NCBI GenBank assembly: GCA_036583965.1 | Contig: JAZBQD010000034.1 | Coordinates: 5,107,222-5,171,221 of the forward strand | Direction of reading: 5' to 3' | Origin: Prunella strophiata | Lineage: Eukaryota; Chordata; Aves; Passeriformes; Prunellidae | Length of the DNA: 64,000 bases | Shown: positions 42,701 to 54,700 of the stretch, piece by piece | Position numbering within the stretch: the stretch's first letter is position 1 | Layout of the letters: each line of letters starts with the position of its first letter | Notes under the pieces: generated by a model | What the model saw: only the letters and a program-made list of their open reading frames with translations | What the model was told of the DNA's origin: nothing | The model's database searches: none | Translations under genes and position numbers: made by a program

Positions 42701-45700
42701 ATCCTATATTTTATATATACAAAGGCTGCGATTCCACTAAGCTTTTCCAAAACAATATGTAAAGAATCCAAAACAGGGTAAAAACAATGGTTAATAACTG
42801 GTTATAATTAAAGCAGGGGCACAGCACAGCTCTGCTCCTCTGCCAGGCTTGTTTCCCTGGAGGAATGGCCCAGGGACAGTGGGACTGGTGGGACTGGTGG
42901 GACTGGGAGCTCTCCTGGGGCTGTACTGGTGGGCTGGTGCCTCAAGCCAGCAGTGTCCCAGCAGGGAGATTTCAAGGAAATTGAATCTGGCCAAACTCTC
43001 TTTCCAAGTGATCCAAAGAGCTCATGACCTCACTCAACTCATGTACAGTCCAACCTGCACAATAACATCACATATTTTGTTGGCTGTTTTAGTAAATATT
43101 CAGACAAACAAGCTGGGGCTTTTTAAAAAAATACTTCAGAAACAAATCCAAAAAAATTTTAAAAGGAAAAAGAAAAAAGAAATAAAAAAAAAGGAGTAGC
43201 ATTCTGGTCCAGAAACACAGGAAAACATCCCACTAAAAAAAGATGCATCCCTCTTTTCCTTAGCTGAGGTTTTTAAAAATGCAGATTTCTCTGCTAAGCT
43301 GTGAAGGCAATCTGAGAGGCAGGTGGTTGTGCAACACTTGGCTGCTGCATGGCTCAGCTCTGAGATCCTTTTCCGTGATATTTGCAGGAATTAATAAGAG
43401 GAAACAAGACCCACTTCAAGACATTAAACTGTCCAAACAAAAAGAAAAAAAACAAATACAGTCATACCATTACTGGACACACCGTGACCTCAGCCCCCTT
43501 CCTTCATCTCAAATGTCTTCAATTATTTCAACACAAGAAGGATTTGAGCAAGAGAGGTTTATTTTTAAGCCTCTGTGTCAACCTTAATTCCAGTGGGGTT
43601 TGAACCCAGCACACCTAAATCAACATCAGCATTTTTCTCCCTTTATTCTTTCTGTCTTTGTGGTATCACAGCCAAAATATGATAGAGGCAGGTGAACCAA
43701 AAACAATCTGGAGATGAGACACAATTCCTTGCATTGTTGAAAAGCCAGAAAATTATGAAAACAATTTTTTTTTTGCTCCCTGCCCCAGAAGAAAGAATCC
43801 TTGGGGCAAAGGTGTGAATTATAGAGCAAACAGCAGTGCAATGGCCAGGTCCAGGCAGTACCAAGCCCTAATTTGCACCCTGTTTTCTCAGCTTTTAAAG
43901 TGGAGCTTGGGCTGTTGTTCAGCAGAACTCCTTTGGTCAATACCTTCCAAACTGTTCACTGCAGAGATGCCAGCTGTTGTTATTGTTACAGCTGCATTTT
44001 GGGGTTTTTTTTGTATTTTTCATTGATCATTTCCACCTCTAAACCCCAACAGCACTCCTTGTGGAATTGGGAATATTAGAAATCCCACATGAAACAAAAA
44101 AAGCAGCTGCCTAAAACCTCCCATTTCCACCCAGCTGTCTCTTGTTTCAATTAACAGAATCAAACTAATTCAGAGCCATTCACTGGCCTTGTTTGGACTT
44201 ACTTGGAAAAACACACCTATAAATCACATCTGAAAAGCTGCAAAGAGAGAAAGAATTTGTTCCTCTTTGGGCAGTTCTTTTTGTTCTTTTTTTGGTAGAA
44301 CAAACTTTTACTACCAAACACAAAATGCACAATTATGTGTTGACAGCTCACAGCCTCTGTGGTTCTGGCCACAATAAAACACAACTCCACACTGTCCCTC
44401 CAGTTCTTCGAAATTCAGGGCACCCAGAGGCTCCCATTTGCATCATCTTCCTGGGAATCTGAGCTGCAAAAGGGATTCCAAATGTACAGGGAGCCAGAAA
44501 TTACCCAAATAGAGCCACACCAGGGATTTCCCTGGTCCCAGATTCATCAGACACTGAGTGTGCTGGGTATCACTGCTCACGGAGCATTTTGAAATGCCAG
44601 ATGAGAACAGAGCTGCAGGAAAACCAGCAAAGAATCCCAGAATCATTTTGGTTGCAAAAGCCCTCCTGGATCATCAAATCCAAGCTGTGACTGATCCCCA
44701 CCTTGTCCCCAGCCCAGAGCACTCAGTGCCACCTCCAGGGATGGGGATCCAAACCTCCCTGGGCAGTTCCAGTGCCTGAGCCCCCTTTCCATGGAGAAAT
44801 TCCTGCTGATGCCCACCCTGAGCCTGCCCTGGCCCAGCCTGAGGCCGTTCCCTCTCCTCCTGGATGCCCACCTGGCTGTCCCCTCCTGTCAGGAGTTGTG
44901 CAGAGTCACAAGATCCCCCCTGATCCCCTTTTCTCCAGGCTGAGCCCCTTTCCAGCTCTCTCAGCCTCTCCTGGGGCTCCAGCCCCTTCCCCAGCTCCCT
45001 CAACAGCTCCTCATGGAACTTAAAATGAGATCTTGAGGAGATGGGAGCAGGGATTTGTTCCCAATCTGAAGGACACATTTCTGCTGGTGATTCAGGTTCA
45101 AGCAGCATTTTCCTCTCTGGAATTTGAGGATTTTTAACAGTGCTCCCAGTACCACTGTAAATCCCAGGATTATCCAAAAGACAGGGAGAGCTTGGGAAGA
45201 GCCTTGGCTGGGTAGGACAGAGATCTGATATGTTGAGAGTGTGGTGATGAGTGACAGCTGGATGCCCAACAGCAACCAACCTCCAAAATTCCAACGTCCA
45301 AAGGGATGCAGGAATATGAGCACAGAAAGGGGAAATGCAGGAATGGGCACAGAAAGGGGAAATGCAGGAACATGGGCACAGAAAGGGGAATGCAGGATTG
45401 GGCACAGAAAGGGGAATGCAGGAACATGGGCACAGAAAGAGGAAATGCAGGAATGGGCACAGAAAGGGGAAATGCAGGAACATGGGCACAGAAAGGGGAA
45501 ATGCAGGAATGGGCACAGAAAGGGGAAATGCAGGAATGGGTACAGAAAGGGGAATGCAGGAACACAACATAAGCACAGAAGGGGGAAATGCAGGATTGGG
45601 CACAGAAAGGGGAAATGAAGGAATGGGCACAGAAAGGGGAAATGCAGGAATGGGCACAGAAAGGGAAATGCAGGAATGGGCACAGAAACATCCTCAGCAC

Positions 45701-48700
45701 TGCCCTACCCAACATTTCTGCCCATCACCTTTAGCCCCCTGCAAAGGAGGAAAGCAGGACTGCTCCACATGTCCAAGATAAGGAGGGAAATCAGGGAGGG
45801 AGAAAATATGGTCAAAATCCAGAGGCACACAGGGAAAGCTTCTCCCTCCTTCTGGGGCTGTGCAGCCACACCATTAATCTCATCTCAAAGGAAAATCTGA
45901 GCCAGTGGTTCAGGGCTGCTTGACGTGGTTTGGAGAGGATTCCTCCAGCGTGCCCCCAGACTTTGGTATTTACAGGAGTGCAGTTAATTTGCACGGGGCT
46001 GTAAACATTGACTAAAGAGGAATGCATACAAAAAGATGCTTTGAAAAGAGTTTGGCTTAAAATGAGAAGTGGTGTTGACCTCTCAGGGAGGAATGTCCCT
46101 CTGCCCTCTGCTTTGGAGATGGTCAGCTGAGTGCTCCACCAGGGTGGGAGAAACAAGGAGCTCGCCCAGGGAGCTGGGAAGGAAATTCTTATTTTTGTTT
46201 TGCTTCTCAAAGTAGCTTGTAATAGTAGCTTGTAATATTTCTAAGAGCAAGAGGCATTTTGAAAGAAACACAACCCCTCAAAACATAACGTTGAAAAGGG
46301 GCTCCTTTTGAATCAAAATAAATTTTGAAGAAGAAAATTGTGAACACACTCCTATTAAGTGAAAAACTCCAGCTGCTCCACACACAGGGCTGGCAAGGCA
46401 GGGAGAAATAATTCACAAATCATTTTATTAATTAACCATCAGAGTGTCCTCATGAGCTGATGGGAGACCCCCCACGCTGGGCTCCTCACAAAAGGGAAAT
46501 AATCTGCATTGCCATTAAAAATCTGCTCTGGAAACCATCAGATTGAGGGAGGAAAGGACTATTTTAACCAATTCATTAATTATGAATATTAAAGAAGTTA
46601 AGCTTTGAAGCTTAGTTCATAACGAGTCAAACTTCCACTATTGTTCTGCTCAGGAAAATCAAACTCTCCAGACAGCATCTGTCAATCTGATCATTATGTG
46701 GTTAAATGAGGGAGAAAAAACTGTGTTCTCTCTCACCTGCAAAAGCTATCTGAGCCTTGAAAATTTAATTTGAGTTTTCCCTTCTAGATTTGACTGGTCA
46801 AGTTAAACTAGAAAGATTATTCATGGAAAAGCAACTGCAGCTGGTTACTAGGATACAAAAAATCACTTAGTATGTTCCTCCAATGAATAATCCCAAGCAG
46901 AACACACACAAATTCAATAAATTATGAATTTCTCGGTCTCTCTTACATAAACATTGGGGTTGCAGAGGCATTTCTTGGAAGCCTTTAATATAAATTCATC
47001 TCTTAATGACTGTGCTCTAGCAAAACAAACAGAGGGGATGGCTGAGCCCTGCAGGTGAGCTGCATCCTTTGTCTAGACATGGAAGTTCTGGCAGCAGGCA
47101 GGGTGCCCAGGGCCAGCAGATCCATGGTTGCCACATCCTGGAGCAGATCCTGGAATTTGGCACACTCCCAGGCCTTGGCACAGCGGGTGACGTCAGCAGC
47201 AGACTAAGCTAATTTGGAAGAAGGCAATTCTTATTCCAGCCAAAAAATAAAAAAAAATTTAAATCCCCCTTCCTGCACAATTCCACGGATCTGAAAGGTC
47301 TTACATAAAGCACTTGTCAGATGTCTGAAGGCACGAGGCAGAGTTTAGGCTGGGGAAGATCTCTTAAGATTATTGAGCCCAACCTCTGAGCAAGGCATGG
47401 AGAAATTTTCCTGCATCCATTCGAAGCCCCCAGCCCAGCACAAGGGTGGGAAAAGCAGCCTGGAACCAGACAGAGCCTGCCCTGAGCCTCTCTGACATCC
47501 CTGGAAGCAGCACTCAGGGCTCAGGAGGTTGATTTTGGTCACTGAACAGAGACTGGGTTTGTACATGTCTGGGGCTGTGAGTGTCTCTTGCCATCCCTTC
47601 CAAAATCCCAGGATAAACCAAGCCCCAGGCACAAACCCTGCTCCAGGCTCGGGGATTTAAAGCCACGCTGCAAGGGCTGAGATCACTTTGTATAAACTTT
47701 CCCCGAGATGGATTTCCTTGAAATTGAGCCCTGTGGAGCTTCTCACCCTCTTCTCACCCTCTGCCTTTGATGGCATCAGCAGCTTGAGCTGCTCTGCTGC
47801 TGCCAAATCACCCGGGAATTGCTGTTTACACCTCACTAGATCAGGTGCCCAGGGTGGAGATCTGCCTGGCACCCTGCAGAGGACACCTCCATTCCAGGAC
47901 AGAGTGGAAACACCTGGAATTCTGGGGAAGATGCTCTTTATCTCTACAAGCAACAGCCACATAGACAATTATTTCTCTTTTCATTCTTGGAAACGCTTTC
48001 ACTTGGCAGGACAAAACAATCAAGAGGTTTTGCAGATGTCCTGAGGAAAGGACCACCACAGAACAGCCCCTAAAGAGGTCACAAGGGGACACAGCTTTTT
48101 GCCAGCAGCCTACAGGGATTATCAAACCCACCTTGAGCCCTGGTAGTCCAGTTCTACTCATTCCATTCCTGGCTGATGAATAACAAATAAAAATAATTGT
48201 TCTTTAAGATCTCCAGTGATAGAACTATTCTTATTTATTGTATCCCACCAAGGCTTTGCATTGGTGCTAACCTGCCTGGCTGCATTCTGGAGAATGCAGA
48301 AATTCTCATGCTCAAAATTCCTGGTCCTGTCTTCTCCCCAAAATTCACTGCAGCCTCCCCATAACAGAATTTTAGGCACCCCCAGGACACTACACCAGGC
48401 AGATCTCGAGTAGAGTTTTGTGTTCCCAGGGAAAAAAAAAGCTCCACCCAACTGTGTCAAGTTTAAGGCCCCAAGAAACAGCAATTTTCCCTCATTAGGA
48501 ATTATGCTTTCAAGCTGAGGAGATAACTTTTGAACTGCACTCCATAAATTCCAGAAGACATCAAGCTGAGCAGCTGGTGTCCCAATGAGACCAGAGGAGA
48601 TAACAGGCTCAGGAAAGCTGCTGCCACAGTGCCAGTTATCTCTGAGCAGAGCAAGATAAACTTGAATGAAATTATTTCATTTGTGCTGCCAAATGGGATA

Positions 48701-51700
48701 TTCTATCTTTTATCTTTGGCTTCTCCAGGCAGGGCCTGGAGGATTCAATGTTTGAGTGATGGAGGAGGGCAAAAATCAAAAATCTTTATTCCCTGGCATT
48801 TGGAAACCTGATGGAAAACTTTTGCTCAAGGGAATTCTTTCTTGACTGATTGTTTTCCACAGACAACAGAAACCAGAGCTTTACTTTTATGTGTCTATTT
48901 ATTTCTCCCACATAACCATTAGACATTTTCCTATCAGAAGTGCAATCACAGGAAAATTGTTAAAATAGGAGAATTCCTAAAGTACAGAATTATCATTATT
49001 ATGTAAAAAATCCAGAGTAAAACCAGCAAACCTCAAAAATGAAACCTGTTACATGCAACTATCCAGCCAACAACCCTACAAGCACAACAAATCCATCCTT
49101 CTCCCCTCAAAGCATCAGCAGCTCTTTAAAAAAATCCTAAATGTAATTTCCCAGCTGCACTAGGAAAGCTTTGAAGTGCAGTTGGATGGTTTTGTCTTTA
49201 AGGAATCTTCCTGTGCAATTGAAGCAATAAATCATTTTTTATCTTCTGATTTGGTTTCCTAACAGCAGAAGGGTGCAGAAAGGAAAAAAAAAAAAAAAAA
49301 AAAAAAAAAAAGAAAAAGAAAAAAAGACATGGTTTTGCTGGAAAGGGGGGAAGATTGGGGACAGATCCTCTCAGCAGGAGATTCCTGAGCTGTTCCAGTG
49401 CCAGAGGTCTGAAAGAACCCAGGGAGAAAAAACCTCCTGGGTGGAAAGCAAGCCCTGCTTACACAAAGCAGAGGAGGAGATCTCCCTGGACACAGAGGGG
49501 AAAACAAATTAACAAGCAAGAAATCACTTTCTCCTCCCTCCCTCCTCCCCAAAGCCTCACTCCAACTGCTCAGACACCAGGAATTCATGTTCCAGCAGTC
49601 AGTAATTGAGACAACAGGGCATCCAGGTCTGAAGGGGAAAGCTGGCACAGGTAAGGTGAAATAAAGCTTCCCCAGTGCCAGTGATTCATTCTTTTTATCC
49701 TACACAGGGAAAACAAACACAGCCATCACCAAGATAGGGACCAACACAGAGTAAACAGCCAAAAAAATCCTCCCATGGGCACAGATCTTATCTGAGGGAG
49801 CTTTGGGAGGCTGATGCCTCTGGGGAAAGAGGTGGGGTGGGAAGGAGAAGTGGTAAAATCTCACTAAGGGCACCAAAAATCCACTGGCCCAGGCTCTGTC
49901 CCCTCCAGGACACAGATCAGTGACACCAAACAAGGGTGGAGAAGCTGCCTGAGTGGGAGGACAGAACAAAGTATGGAAATCCTCCTCCAGCAAAACTTCC
50001 TCCAGCTGCTGCTGCAGACAGAGGAACTTCCCCAAGATGTGCCACGGAGCCAGGCCCTTCCCCAGAGCCCTTCCTCACTCCCTGGCAGCTGAGCACAGCT
50101 GAGCCTGGAGAATTGGGGTGCCAGGGAGTCCCAAAAGTGGCCCAGGAGCTCCTGAGGAGCAGGGAAGGTGCAGGTTGTGAATCAGCCCCGTGGTTTGGCC
50201 GCTGTGCAGGGCACAGGGCTCCAAACTGCTCCCAAAAACTGCTCTGGGCAGGGGAAGGGAGGCAAACACAGGAGCATAATAACGTGGAAATGGGTTGGAT
50301 TATACCCTTTTTTGACTCAGGGATGGGGTAACTCAGAGGCATTTTAAGAACTTTTACTCTATTTTCAGTCTCATGAGCAGGCTGAGCCAACACAGATGTT
50401 ATAATTCAGGCCAGTACACAAACCCATTTCCCACAGCAATGCCAAGAGAAGAGATGGAGGACCTCCCACACCTTCCCCGTGGGGAAATGCAGGTGGGATC
50501 TGACACGGAACCAGGGAACCTCATCCAGCCTGGTCCTTCCCACCCCGGCGCTCTCCCTCTGCCAGGCTGTGCCAATTCTCCCGAACCCACCCCATCCACC
50601 ACGCTCCACCTTAGGCAAGGCTGCTCCCAATTCAGCTGCCAAGCCGCCCAGATAGGCTCTGTAAACAGCGGGATGCTGAGGGCCAGGGAAATGTTTCCTT
50701 TCAAGGCAAACCCTGCGGCAGGACAGCGGCTGCCCCAAAGCGCAGCTCGGGGAGCTGCGAGGGCGAAACCCCGAGGCGCTGATTTGCATTCCTAATTGGA
50801 AATTGCCAGCGGAATGTGCCAGGAGGATGCTCAGCAGGAGCGGCAGAAGCCTGGCAGTGAGTCACCCTTCTTCTCCTGTCAAATAAACATTAATGCCCGC
50901 ACATTCAAACCTGCCTGCCCGCAGTTAAACACCTTTAAACATCCCTGAGCGCCTCCATGGGTTGGCAGATGAGAGAGGGATGGGGAGCAGAGGTTTCCTC
51001 TGCCTGCGGGGAGGGATCTCCGAGGGTTCTGCCCGCACAGACAGACCCTGGGGTGGGATTTTCAGCGCCTGCAGGAGGATGAGGTGCTGTCACACACGTC
51101 CTGCTGGCCCGCAGCAATTATCCGAAGAAATAAAAAGAAATAAAAGTGGGGAAAGTGCTGCTTGCCAGAATTCCATTCAAAGCAATTCCCCTCTGGAGCA
51201 TAAATAATTAATTTTTTTTAAAAAAGAAATAGAGGGCACCTGCCCAGCACTACCCAGTGGAGAGCAGGGAAAGCTCTGGCTTTAATGACACACTTGGCAC
51301 AGTGTGTGTGACAGCCCCTGGGCCACGGGGCATGACACAGCTCCATTTAACACCAGCCTGGGAGGTGATGCCTGCCTGGATTGGAGCACAGTTGTTCCTC
51401 CAGCCTCCAGAGCTGAGCTGCCAAAGGCTGAATTAGTGGTGCCAGTTGGCTGCAGCACAGTTTGGGCCATGTACAGTGGTTAAAGAGAGCTCTAAATCCC
51501 AGGGAAGGCTGAGCAGCTTCACAGGTTTCCTTTTGAAGAGTGGAAAAGCAGAAGGCTGCTAAGAAAGCAGTGAATTAATCTTTTTTCTTCTTTTTTTTTT
51601 TTTTTCACTTCTATGACCTTCTTCCAGGAGATGCTTCATAATTAATTAACTCTTGTACCCCCCTGTGAGCCAGGGTTTCCTACCTTCCTTACATTCAAAG

Positions 51701-54700
51701 CAATCCTGTGATAATGCCACTTGCTCAAAGGTCACACAGGGAGTCATCAAAATCAGTGACAGACTCTCAGCACCTCAACTCCCAGTCTAAAAGATGCAGA
51801 AAAACAGGCAAAATCAGGCTGGATTAACACCTGCAGTCCGTGTTGATCAGCACTGAACCAAACCCAAACCAAAAACTGGTCTGAACAGGTACCTTTTTCA
51901 CCCAAACCAGAACAACCTGAAGTGGTATTTTGCAGGTTTCTTGAAGTCAGACTGGAGCCAAATCAAACAATTTACTGAACTCCTGACAATAACAAGAACT
52001 CCTCCCACAGTGCATCACTAGCAGCTGGAGGAGGGACCAGAAAACAAATCTAAACAAAAGTGCTCCTTCAAGCGAGATTTTAGCCCCTGGAAAAGGCAGA
52101 GAGATCTTTTCCCACTGCATGGACTTTACTCCTCATTTCTTAGAGGAGAACTGAATCAGTATTTTGAAGAGGCATACACAGAAATGTCTTTTTTAACCCA
52201 CAAGCTGTAAATTCCTGCTGCTCTGCCATAACCAGGACCCTCCAACCATCCCTGTTTGGCCTGGCAGATGGGAGCACCAGCCTGGTGAAGGTCTAAACCT
52301 GGGATTTCTGCCTTGTTGAGAGCAGGTTAATGATTAGAAGCCTTTTCATCAGGAATACAAAATAATTTCTTGCAACAAAGTCACAGAACAAGCCCCATTC
52401 TCCCTCGTGTTTACCAGACACAAATGCCACTCATACTTGGTATTCCTCACAGTTGTGAGGAAGGCTGTGGGAGAAGCACAGCAATCAGATCCCAAGCCAG
52501 ATTCTAAAAAGGGAATTTGGCTCCTTTGTTAAATACCAATGCCCCTATTTGGGTCAGGACCAACAACTGGATCCCGAGTGGAAAGTCCTTCACTTGTGCC
52601 TGGGGTGCTGAGTGCCTCCTGTGTCCCAGCAGCTGTCCAGCTTCCCCTGTCACCACGGGGACATGCTGCTGTCCCACACGCTGCTCCTCACAAGGCCTTC
52701 CCTGGAGCAGAGGAATTTTCCCCTCTCCCAAGCCTGGCACCTTCCTGCTGCTATTAACCCTTTCCTGAGCTCCATGTGTGCCTGCAGAGAGGAGCCCCAC
52801 GGAGAAAGGAGCCCCATCCATGACACCAGGGTGCTTTGTGCTGCTCCCTGCCTCTCTCACCCCAGCTCCAGAGCGATTCCCTGCAGGAAACCAAGCTCAG
52901 AGCCACAAATCCCCCAGAACCAGCAGCTCCCAGCCCCAGGTGCTGCCCATCACCTGCAGGAGCCAGGAGAACCAACAATTCCCTCTCGCCTCACCCACCT
53001 GCCCGAAAATCACCCCGGGCCATGGGCAGGGAGGCGAGGGGAGCAGGGAAACAGCGACATCCAGCCCCAGCCTGCGCTGGAAATGTGGAGATGCTCCTCC
53101 AGGAGATGCAGGAGCCGCTCCGGAGCATCCCGAGCGCTCCGGGGCAGCGCCCGCGTGTGTCGTGTGTCATTTAGCTGTCACCCAAGATAACAGCGACCTC
53201 CAGCAGCACCTCAAGCCTGGTGTTAAGCGCATCTGACACATCCCAGCTCTTTTTCCCCCTTCAAATGCCTCCTCGGGAGCTGCCTCTCATTAGCCACAGC
53301 CTCATTACTCATTTCGGTGCCGCTGCTCCGCTTGGAACCTCGCTGTTAATTTGACAAAGGCTCGGCCCATTGTGTGCTAACCATCGGATACTTGGCAAAC
53401 ACGAGTTTCCCAAGCTCCCTGCACGAATCCCTCCGGCACCGATAGCGAGTGCTCTTGTCTCGTTCCACGGAAATGTGCAGAGAAACGCGTGAGGATTTAA
53501 AGGTGCAACATGAACGGTTTGTTCAAGCACATTTGAAATCAGGTATAAAAATGAGTTGTCTTCAATAGGGTTTAAAATTGAATTCTGCTGTTTGAGAAAA
53601 GCATTGCCATTTCTATAAAAAACCTGAATTGTTGCTTGGCTGGCTTTTCCAGGAGCCAGGTCCCTCCACATTCCCTCTACATTTGATTGCATTGAAAAAG
53701 CTTTTTCTACCTTAAGCAATTTATGGTGAACAAAACCACCAAAGTGATTCTGCAGTGAATCAATTCAACACGAATAAGCAAATTTCAGTTTGAAGATGTT
53801 CTGTTCGATTGTTTGGGTTTTATTAAGAAGTTTCTTCAGTCCATGGGACAGAGAACAATTCCTCTGTTTGTCAAAATGAGAGTGAAAGTGCCTTGCTCAG
53901 TCTGCAGGGTGAAGAAAGAGGTGCATTTTGGACCAAGAAAAGGAAAGACTTAATTCTGACTGATCATCTTTGAGTAATTCTAAACAGCCCTCACATTTAT
54001 AAATAGGACTTCATCCAACCATTCAGTCTTCCGGAAAAACTTTCTAATTTTCAAAAGGACTGTTCCAAGAACAGCTCTAAACCTGCTTCCCTCCACAATG
54101 CCATTTGGATAATGAAAGACAAACAATCCATCCAAAATTCAATTTCATATGAAAAATTGCTGAATGGGCTCCAGCCCGACAAAAGACGTTCAATAAACTT
54201 CCAAATTGCAAACATCCAAAAGCTCCTCTGCAGCCACAGGTTAACAGCTCCTTGGGACTGTCATTACTCTTGTATAAAGCGCCCTGAATTTGGGGGAAAA
54301 AAACCACATTTCCAGCATCATCCAGCCCTCAGCAAAGGCATTCAAGTGTCCTGCATAGCTTTGCCTTGCGCAATTTGACAAATGTTTGCAAATGGACCAT
54401 CCCCAGCGGTGCAATCCTCCCAGACAGCCTCCACCTGGAGCGACACCACCGAGATTTTCTAGGCCACCAGAACAAACGTTTGAGCTGGGAGGTCTCCATA
54501 AATCAAGCCTTCATTTTTTTTTTCCCCCCCATCAAACTTTTCCTCTGTAGCAGCTCCTTTTGAAAGCACCGCGAGGAAGTCCTGAATCACGGAGCTGCGG
54601 TGCAGCTGATGTCATCCCTTTTTTTAACTTCACGTGTGGAAGGCTGAGCATGTGGAGGCTGCTCAGGAGAGACTGTTCTAGCACCAGGCAGAAGGGCTGG

